Positions 56,185-64,000 of a stretch of 64,000 bases of DNA are shown in pieces. The notes beneath the pieces were generated by a model. The model was not told the DNA's origin and did no database searches. It worked only from the letters and a program-made list of their open reading frames with translations. The position numbers and the translations under genes are program-made. The first letter of the stretch is position 1, and the number at the start of each line of letters is the position of its first letter. Source of the DNA: Lucinisca nassula. Taxonomy: Eukaryota > Mollusca > Bivalvia > Lucinida > Lucinidae. The DNA is taken from positions 43,725,124-43,789,123 of the forward strand of contig OY757016.1 in NCBI GenBank assembly GCA_963580285.1, given 5' to 3'.

Positions 56185-56209
56185 CTGCAAAAAAAAGGAA
56201 ATAAAAACA

Positions 56210-56490
56210 CTGTTTGTTTGATTTGAGGTTTAACGCCCCCATCAACACTGTATAGGTCATTTTGGAGATGTTGCTTCCAATTTGGTGGGACTTTTACCCG
56301 ACATTAGGATGAAATGACATCTCAAGCCCTGTCGCCCCATTAAACCACATGGACCGGCTGACTCGCACCGCTTTGCCTGGGCAGGCTTAGATTCTCTAAG
56401 CGGTTAACCAGTACTCGTGTGCAGCCGACTTAAGCTCTCCATGGAAGCATCATGCAGCCCATCTATTTCTTCAAGCCCCATCGGCCGATA
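56210..56490 (-). mobile_element. SINE-A upstream of exon 1
   Basis: TTTGTTTGATTTGAGGTTTA to CATCTATTTCTTCAAGCCCC; starts 26 bases above the exon 1 acceptor. Confidence 0.65.
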
Positions 56491-56519
56491 GAAATACTGT
56501 AAGCACTGGCATATCAATT

Positions 56520-57095
56520 GTCTCTGAATGTACCATAATGATCCTAAGTATTTCGGACAGATAGGCCTAAGCTAACAGTGAAGACCCACATCAGACTGCT
56601 CCCTGAAAAAACATTGGGAGACAGAATGACAAATAGTGTAGAACCTGATCAGACTGATCCTTCTGGATGCAGGAGCAGTCTGATCTCGGTCTGCACTGTT
56701 TACTTTGGCCTGTGACGTAGCTAGCTGTCCCAATACTTACAATCATTATGGTAATTACATTTGATGGAATCATGATACATTGTACCATGAATGCTTGATC
56801 CAAAAAATCTGTTTCCTTTCACTTTAAAGAAGAAAGAGTTCCTTTTCTTTTTTTCGAAAAAAAAAAAAGAGCTGAGAATTCTTTCCTCCTTGTAGTACAC
56901 CTCTTCACACTTCCTACAAAAACTAGTGTAAAAATATAAAAAATCGGACATTTTAAGGATTTGCTGTAATTCTCCAAAATTTTTATTTTGTTTAACAATC
57001 CAACAAGGAGTCCAACAGGTACAGACCGAATGGCAATCAGTGTAGACCCTTTTTGCTTAGGCCTATCTGTCCCAATACTTAGGATCATTAAGGTT
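56520..57095. mobile_element. two CAGACTGCTCC MITEs
   Basis: 56520-56740 and 56950-57095. The first has GGAGCAGTCTGATCTCGGTC; the second lacks the palindrome core but keeps GGCCTATCTGTCCCAATAC. Between them is AT-rich unassigned sequence. Confidence 0.5.
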
Positions 57096-57187
57096 AATAC
57101 TCAAAATAAAACACATTACCCCATTTTGCACTGAATGCAATTCCCCACACCCACCCAGTTTATAGAGTAGGGGTCCACTTCAAACAA

Positions 57188-57390
57188 CCCTTATCCTGCT
57201 GTTCACTACAACAACTACCTTTGCAAACAGTGTAGATCTAGATCAGATGGCTTCTGAAGAAGCCATCTGATCAGGATCAACACTGTGTGTCATTCAGTTT
57301 GTGAATTGAATGAATAAATTACATCAAGTAATTTGATTGGTTGAAATGTAAATGGGTGTTGCTAAATTAATTTATGCAGCAGGATAAGGG
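57188..57390. mobile_element. piggyBac-like MITE, copy 7
   Basis: CCCTTATCCTGCTG and GCAGCAGGATAAGGG ends. The flanks ACAA and TTGT are not TTAA, so the site has mutated or was changed. Confidence 0.65.
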
Positions 57391-57419
57391 TTGTCAGGTT
57401 GAGATGTTTGTAGGAATTG

Positions 57420-57545
57420 ATTTTTTACATGTATTTACTTGGTGTTGAGGTTTTTCATCTCCATCAACAAACACTATTTAGGTCATTTTAGAGATGTTGC
57501 TTCCAATTTTGCCAGTGTCCCGTTTTGGGGTTCCCCGTCTAAAAT
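57420..57545 (-). mobile_element. SINE-A tail fragment
   Basis: TTGAGGTTTTTCATCTCCAT and AACACTATTTAGGTCATTTT, truncated after TTGCTTCCAATTTTG. Confidence 0.4.
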
Positions 57546-57712
57546 GGGTAAACACAGCCACTTTACTAATTTACAATCACAAAATATGAGACTATATAAA
57601 TATTGAAACACCCCGAGGTTTCACATAAAAACCTATTTGAACATTTTACAACCTGATTGTGCTCCAGTAAACACACATTTAAGTTTAAAATTGTATCCCT
57701 TCAACTGCTTAA

Positions 57713-60700
57713 CTCTTTACCACTCAGGGATTTTATGAATTTCGCCGATTTTCACAGTGTTGCACCTGACAGCAACTTCAACTAGCCATTGTTTCATAAT
57801 GGATGGTCTGTTTTACACCAAACTCGGTATGAATGTTCATTGGGCAGTAGCCTTTCAAATGCAACCTTTCATGACTTGATCATAGTTGTCATGGTAAAGA
57901 GGGGGCATCTCAATCTTTAATCTTTAATCAATTTTAATCTTCACACAGCTGTTCAGGCAACAATTAAGGTGTTTGGCACTGGCCATAATATTATCCCAAG
58001 TGACCCTGCGCTCAATGTGACTCAAGTTTATTATAAGTACTGGGGAATAGAGAGTGAAAACTTGAATCACAGAATGCAAAATCAAACATGCATATTTAAT
58101 GTGCTACTTATTTTTTATTTTTTTTTTATTATTATTTTTTTTAAATGCCAATTCATAATCTGAACTGTCACCGGCGACACGCCAAACAACATCCACACAC
58201 CAGGATCCGCGACAAGGGAAGCCAGCCGCCCAAACACCCGCCAAAGAGGGAAACCAAGCCACACACTCCTCAGCACCCCCAGCCGCGGAAACGATCAAAC
58301 AGGGAAGGGCACTCCAACTGCCAATTGCCTACGGGAAAAACGGACACCCACAAATGGCTGTCCTTTCTACGGGGTCTAAAACGCACGATAAGGGTACCAA
58401 ACAACAAATAACAATGACGTGCTCTTAAACACCTCCTAACCTGTACTAGGTGGATGCGACTCGAATGATTAAATATCGTCACATCACGCGAGACTCACTT
58501 GAGATATAATATTATCCCAAGTGACCCTGCGCTCAATGTGACTCAAGTTTATTATAAGTACTGGGGAATAGAGAACGAACAACTTCCTCTCAGCTGCTAA
58601 ATACTCATCTCCCCACGAAGACCCTACAAAACACCCAACACTCCAAACACTCCTTTTTTCAGCCATGAATAGCATACCATAAAAGATCTGTGTGTATATG
58701 AACCTGCTCCGATAAAACATATAAGCTCTACTACCTTGATTACAAATGTTAAATATTGAAGTAGACCTGTAATTAGCAAACTTCCAGTCCTAACTGTTTC
58801 AAGCAAACACCTATGAAATAGCCAAAACGTACTTGTAAAAGAGGTGCTTGCTTAATACATGTAGATTCTCACTACATTACATTTACTGGGATCCGAATTA
58901 TGCGCGCTTCCAGACAAGTAATTACTCAATACAGGCGGCCTAAATACCGACTCAAATGTTTATAGTCGGTTTAGGAAAAACCGAGTCCAAACATCCTCCG
59001 CTGAAGGCATGCGAGTTGAGGCCAGGTCGTCTCTCCGCGAAAAATTAACCCAATGTTCCCCTTGACTACAGACTACTTAACACAGAACTTGGGTCAAAAA
59101 CTCTTCCCCAAATAAGGAATTACTAGAAAAACCTTATTTCCATGAACCTAAAGATGACCAAAACAAATCAGAGAAACACCCAGCCCCAACCCGCGTGAAA
59201 AATTTCACTGGGAGATTAGTACTCCTGGGTAAGGACAAGGGTCGTCCCTGTTAAAAACCACCAAAATTAAAAACCTGACAAATTAGACTTTTGCCTGCCT
59301 GTCACTCCCTATAATAGGCATATTTGGTCCAAAATTACCAGTAGACACCCGAAACCATGGACTAGGACAAGTTCATGGGAGGGTGTAAAGGTTAAACAGT
59401 GAAAATTACTTGCCCTAAAACACCTAGCAAGACAAGCACAAGATGTTTTATCGTAATTACCGGTCCGAAGCAGGCTCAAACAGCCAAAATAACAGCTGAA
59501 CCACAACACAAACCTAGCACCTAAAACGTCCCAATAAAGAAAATACTCCGCCGTAGTCATATGTAAACACCTGTGACCTGAATGAACACTGGTTGAGCAT
59601 GAAAACTCTCGCCACCTATAACTCAAGCTACCCGTGTAAAACCAATACACACATATCAGCCAAAATATATGTAACTTCAAGGGGAAAGTCAAATCCGCTG
59701 TTCAATCCCTTGTGTTTCAAATAGAAACAAAACAAACAGCTCCCTAAAATGTTCTCTCACAAATGAACATTACACCGAAAACATTTTGCTCCAGCTATCC
59801 AACAAACTTTCGGCCAACAAACCGTGGCAATCTGCACAATAAAACATTCCGCCAAAAATACATTTAACTACAAGCGGGTTCAACACTCAATAAGTCAAAT
59901 CAGCTGTTCTATACCCTGTGTTTCACATACGAACAAAACAAACAGCTCTCTAAAATGTTCTCTCAAACATGAACATTATACCGAAAACATTTTGCTCCAG
60001 CCTGCCAGCTAACTAACAAACTTTCCGGCTAAACACGTAAAATCTTCGACCGCATCTACTGATTGCACAAATAAACATTCCGGCAAAAATACATGTAACT
60101 TCAAGCGGCTCCATAACTCTACAATTCAAAACAGCTGCTCAATTCCTTCTGAACATACTGTTACACCGAAAAAAATTTGCTGGACTTATCCAACAAATTT
60201 CCGCCTGAAATTTTGCAATCTTCGACCGTATCTACTGATTGCACAATTAAACATTCCGCCAAAAATACATGTATTTCAAGCGGCTCCATATCTCTACAAT
60301 TTAAAACAGCTGCTCAATTCCTTCTGAACATACTGTTACACCAACACCAAAAAGTTTTACTCGACCTAACGAACCAATTTCCGCCTGAAGTTTTGCAAAA
60401 AAACAGTGGCAGTCTTCAACCGTATCTACTGACTGCATAAATAAACATGCTAAGATAAACTTGCCTACAATTTCAAAATCCAAAACTTACATCTCGACCA
60501 CGTGCTCCACTAAACGTAAGACTTCGAAAAAACACGTCCTTTCAGTCTGGTGGTTGCAACTCGAATGATTAAATATCGTCACATCACGCGAGACTCACTT
60601 GAGATATTTTCACTGTTTGCAGCATGTTTTATCAGCATCAATTTTCAGGCATTTTTGACCCCAGACACCCTCAGATATAAATTTTACCAGCCGGTTGGGC

Positions 60701-60932
60701 CACACACTCAAAATTTTTCGGGATGTGAGGGGGGCGTCCCCCCCCCCTTTCAATCCCCACCAGAATATTTTACTGGGGAGGCGCGCGAAAAAACAGGTCA
60801 CTTTTTTGCCCAACAAATCCTAAAGCAAACAAACTATCCAGGGGTAGAAATGCAGATTTTAGGTGGTTCTGGGGCTTAAAATGGGGGGGGGAGGTGCAGA
60901 CACATAAAAACATGTATTTGAGTGGTAAAGGG
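57713..60932. mobile_element. candidate 3.2 kb TTAA-flanked (piggyBac-like) element
   Basis: TTAA at 57709-57712 and 60933-60936; ends CTCTTTACCACTC and GAGTGGTAAAGGG, 12 of 13 bases inverted. The interior has no recognisable transposase. It has two pairs of direct repeats (57988-58056 = 58507-58575; 58443-58507 = 60543-60607) and four ~140-190 bp repeats at 59690-60430 (ACCGAAAACATTTTGCTCCA). Alternatively these could be unrelated TTAA words. Confidence 0.4.
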
Positions 60933-60936
60933 TTAA

Positions 60937-61214
60937 AACGACTAGCAGACGGCATTTTCAAATTTCTTTTTTTTAACGAAAAAAAAAAGGTTGCCATTAC
61001 ATGCGAATTGTCTGCTTGGCAGACAATTCAAATGAAATGTCAAGTCTTTTTTTCTCTGAAAATAAGGACAACATTTAGATTGTCATCGGCTCCAGAAATG
61101 TTTGTACCGGTAGTACATGAAGTGTTAACGTTTGCACTTAGCAAGACTTCAGCAGACAACATTCTAAAACGTAATTTTGAGCTTGACATTTCATGCTTGG
61201 CAGATGATACTCAT
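60937..61214. mobile_element. MITE related to the 34 bp minisatellite
   Basis: 60996-61037 is a palindrome ATTGTCTGCTTGGCAGACAA with flanks like the 34 bp unit. CATTTCATGCTTGGCAGATG repeats the theme at 61187. Confidence 0.5.
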
Positions 61215-61518
61215 TGTTTTGTTTGTTTGCTTTGAGGTTTAACGTCCCCGTTAACACTGTAAAGGTCATTTTGGAGATGTTGCTTCCAATTTTGTGGGAC
61301 TTTTACCTGTCATTGAGATGAAATGACATCTCAAGCCCTGCCACCCAATGAAACCAATAGGGTTAATAAGCATAGACGGTCCGACACGCACCGCTTTGCC
61401 TGGACAGGCTTAGAAACTCTAAGCGGTTTACCAGTACTCATGTGTGGGTCGGATTCAGCTCTGCGTGGAAGCATCTTACAGCCCATCTATTTCTTCAAGC
61501 CACGACGGGCGGGGGCCG
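61215..61518 (-). mobile_element. SINE-A, full length
   Basis: 304 bp with GATACTCAT duplicated at 61206-61214 and 61519-61527. Confidence 0.75.
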
Positions 61519-61572
61519 GATACTCATGGTATATCAAGCCTGATTTTCTCACAACAATAAGACAAAACTTAA

Positions 61573-61777
61573 CCCTTGTCCTTCTAATCCCGGATATGCC
61601 TTATCTTTGAAACAATGTAGATCCAGATCAGATGGCTTCTGATAAAGCCATCTGATCAGGATCTACATTGTTTGCCATTCAGATTGTGAATTTGTTGCAA
61701 TAATTTGCATCAAGTAATCTGATTGGTTGATAATCAGTAGTGGGTGTGGCATATATATATATTCAGCAGGACAAGGG
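61573..61777. mobile_element. piggyBac-like MITE, copy 8
   Basis: 205 bp; TTAA at 61569-61572 and 61778-61781. Same CCCTTGTCC subfamily as copy 5. Confidence 0.8.
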
Positions 61778-61951
61778 TTAAGAATGTGATCGATAGCACA
61801 CCATCGCAAATTCCCACCCTTCTCCACAGGGGCTAAATACCAATAACAACATATTTCAAAAGTACACATCTCCCACCCATCACCACCCCCCTCTAAGTCC
61901 TACCCCATATGTTTTACATATTTCATTACATATTATTTTTATGTATTTTAT

Positions 61952-62156
61952 CCCTTATCTCGCTGATTATTCATTTAAGCCACACCCATTTCTGTCTTTC
62001 AACCAATCAAATTACTTGATGTAATTTATTGCTACACATTCATAAACTGAATGCTAAACAGTGTAGATCCTGATCAGATGGCTTCTTCAGAAGCCATCTG
62101 ATCTGGATCTACACTGTTTGAAAAGATAGGGTTTGTTGTGAACAGCAAGATAAGGG
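61952..62156. mobile_element. piggyBac-like MITE, copy 9
   Basis: 205 bp in inverted orientation; flanked by TTAT (61948-61951, 62157-62160), a direct duplication that differs from TTAA. Confidence 0.75.
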
Positions 62157-62199
62157 TTATTACCCAATTTACTTCCGCAATGTTTGACATCAAAATCTA

Positions 62200-62635
62200 T
62201 AAAACTGACTTTGTAATTGAATTTTATTGATATTTGACTTTTTGACCCCTCCCCAGGGCTCTGCGGGGTTGGGCCAAAAATGAATGTGCTCTTGCACTAC
62301 CCCTTCATCTAAGCAACCTCCACACCAAATTTGGTTGGATTCCGCTTAAATTAGTTCAGGAGGAGATAGCATATAAATTATGGGATGGATGGACGGACTG
62401 ACAGAGGTGATTTTAATATCCCCTTTGCTTTTTTTTTATAAAAGTGTGGGGATAAAAATACCACAACTTTTCATCAGAAAAATAATGTTTTTGAGATATG
62501 AAAGAATGCACTTCTTCACATGGATCATCCGATGTGTTAACTTTACAGTCAAGTACAAAGGTATAGACACTGGTTCAAGGAATCGAAGTGTGAAAACGGA
62601 ATCAAACTACTGTAGAAATCTTAAGGACTGAGCAT
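62200..62635. repeat. possible Helentron-like remnant and unassigned sequence
   Basis: GGATGGATGGACGGACTGAC and AATATCCCC...GTGGGGATAAAAAT at 62380-62458 look like a 5' end of the hairpin-GACGG type with a single unit. The rest is unassigned. Confidence 0.4.
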
Positions 62636-62639
62636 AATT

Positions 62640-63120
62640 CTCCTAAAATCTTAACATCCAGCAAGGAGTCCAAAAGGTGTAGACGGAATGGCAAGCAGTG
62701 CAGACCCTGATCAGACTGCTCCTTTAGGAGCAGTCTGATCTGGGTCTGCACTGTTTGCTTAGGCCTACATGTATCTGTACGGCCCACGCCCATAGGGGCT
62801 AGAAGAAATATATGGGCTGCACGATGCTTCCACGCAGAGCTGAATCCGGCCCGCACACTAGTAGTGGTAAACCGCTTAGAGGATCTAAGCCTGTCCAGGA
62901 ACCGCTGTGCGAGGCGGACCGTCTATGCTAATAAACCCTACTGATTTCATTGGGCGACAGGGCTTGAGATGTCATTTCATCTCAATTTCGGGTAAAAGTC
63001 CCACAAAATTGAAAGCAACGTCTCCAAAATGACCTTTACAGTGTTGACGGGGACGTTAAACCTCAAATCAAACAAACAAACAAACATGTATCTGTCCTAA
63101 TATTTAGGAGCATTACAGTA
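62640..63120. mobile_element. CAGACTGCTCC MITE split by SINE-A
   Basis: Left part to 62778 (GCAGTCTGATCTGGGTCTGC), right part from 63096 (CCTAATATTTAGGAGCATTA). Confidence 0.6.
62779..63083 (+). mobile_element. SINE-A, full length, nested
   Basis: 305 bp with ACATGTATCTGT duplicated at 62767-62778 and 63084-63095; head GGCCCACGCCCATAGGGGC; (CAAA)n tail. Confidence 0.8.
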
Positions 63121-63715
63121 TCTTTATCAGTCTTTGAGATATTACAATTTGAAGTTTCTGTGGAAAATATTAAGGTTGTGATTACTATATGTATTTAACA
63201 TCTCCCCAGCAGCAGCAGGCACACAACATTATGCAACATCTATTTGTCATGTGCCCACTGGTCTGGTGAACATGGAGAATTTGCCCACTTCTGGGGGTGC
63301 GTAGATTTTGTGCAGTATATATCTATGGAGAATGAAAAATTAATGTAGATTTATGACTGAAAGGAAAATTTGTTTGTTTGTTTGATTTGAGATTTTACAT
63401 CCCGTCAACACTGTACAGGTCATTTTGGAGACGTTGCTTTCATTTTTTGGAGGACTTTTACCCGACTGAAAGAAAAACAACCAAGTGTATCAGTCATATA
63501 GATGCTCACTCTGCTAAGCTATCATAGGCTAGCAGGTTTCCTTTCTGTGTTGTCTGAATAACAGAAATCTCACATTGCTCTTCCAATTACTTGGCTCCTC
63601 TAAACTACAGGGAGGTAGGGCTGACTTATTGAAATCAATAATCGATTAGGTCGATTATGTCGATAAAATTCTGTCATAATTTTACCTGTCTGGCTTTCAG
63701 CCTGAGCAAGACTCT
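63121..63715. other. mostly unassigned stretch with a SINE-A tail piece
   Basis: 63370-63465 is a reversed SINE-A tail (TTTGTTTGATTTGAGATTTT). The remainder shows no exon or repeat I recognise. Confidence 0.4.
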
Positions 63716-63718
63716 TAA

Positions 63719-63909
63719 CCCTTGTCCTGCTGAATATTTATATATGCCACACCCACTACTGATTATCAACCAATCGGATTACTTGGTGCAAATTATTGAA
63801 ACACATTCATGAGCTGAATGACCTGATCAGATGGCTTCTTAGGAAGCCATCTGATCTGGATCTTCATTGTTTGAAAGATAAGACATATCCGGGCTCATCA
63901 GGACAAGGG
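63719..63909. mobile_element. piggyBac-like MITE, copy 10
   Basis: 191 bp; TTAA at 63715-63718 and 63910-63913; the stem is shortened around ATGACCTGATCAGATGG. Confidence 0.75.
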
Positions 63910-63939
63910 TTAACCATATGCTGTACCTTACCATATATA

Positions 63940-64000
63940 TATTTGAACAGCCAGGCCTGAGCAAACAGTGTAGACCCAAATGAGATGCCGCAGAATGCTC
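63940..64000. mobile_element. start of a GCCGC-core palindromic MITE, cut by the window end
   Basis: GCAAACAGTGTAGACCCAAA, GAGATGCCGCAGAATGC matches the left half of 33430-33600. Confidence 0.5.

Noticed and set aside
53637..55888. Series of 60-98 codon plus-strand frames with [15 protein letters not shown] peptides
   Set aside because: They recur with the ~167 bp HINE1 units, which are not a multiple of three, so the frame shifts at each unit; on the strand opposite the gene.
58145..58411. 88-codon basic plus-strand frame
   Set aside because: Biased composition, no homologue recognised, inside the repeat-rich upstream region.
59309..59692. 127-codon minus-strand frame in the TTAA-framed region
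   Set aside because: No recognisable transposase or other domain, no splice context fitting contactin; kept only as unassigned sequence.
60550..60879. 109-codon plus-strand frame
   Set aside because: Low-complexity C/G runs and repeat sequence; not supported by any motif.

Overview
This is a eukaryotic, intron-dominated window, most likely from a bivalve mollusc. The single protein-coding gene resembles the protostome type of contactin. The introns are packed with tRNA-derived SINEs, palindromic MITEs and tandem-repeat-bearing elements of the kind reported from bivalves. The species is not identified.

The gene lies on the minus strand. I reconstructed 15 coding exons from the start codon at 56177 down to the donor after 3648. 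All 14 junctions keep one reading frame, giving 864 codons plus one base. The predicted product has a signal peptide, an N-terminal C-type-lectin-like domain (exons 2-5), six immunoglobulin domains (exons 6-14) and the start of a first fibronectin type III domain (exon 15). The remaining FN3 domains and any GPI signal must lie to the left of base 1. A 5' UTR exon must lie to the right of 56184 and was not identified with confidence. I see no second gene on either strand.

The remaining ~95% is mostly repeats. Main classes (labels SINE-A to SINE-D and HINE1 to HINE5 are mine): (1) tandem-repeat elements up to 3.4 kb, with a CTTG/CTAG terminus preceded by a hairpin, subterminal inverted repeats, a GACGG-type microsatellite and a core of ~145-170 bp repeats, which I interpret as non-autonomous Helentron-like elements; (2) SINEs, several with clear target-site duplications; (3) a ~205 bp TTAA-flanked piggyBac-like MITE present about ten times; (4) mariner-like, Harbinger-like and other palindromic MITEs; (5) three minisatellites of 30, 34 and 41 bp and a compound microsatellite.

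Layout, left to right: 1-3647 intron repeats; 3648-9295 exons 15-12; 9296-14454 intron with the 30 bp and 34 bp minisatellites and an AGGTCA-rich array; 14455-14730 exon 11; 14731-22505 the largest intron, with two big Helentron-like elements and a broken copy of the exon 11 start; 22506-45063 exons 10-4 separated by 1.7-4.2 kb repeat-rich introns; 45064-50599 a 5.5 kb intron with one element nested in another; 50600-51312 exons 3 and 2; 51313-56116 an intron with a 2.8 kb element inside a MITE; 56117-56184 exon 1; 56185-64000 upstream repeats, including a 3.2 kb TTAA-flanked element.

The most interesting theme is repeats shaping the gene's splice sites. The exon 2 donor lies inside a SINE tail. 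The exon 11 acceptor has a Helentron-like terminus 17 bases upstream. A similar element ends 17 bases inside the intron after exon 13. The exon 12 acceptor plus its first 20 coding bases is 26/30 identical to the unit of the minisatellite next to it. A decayed partial duplicate of exon 11 survives at 16851-16879.
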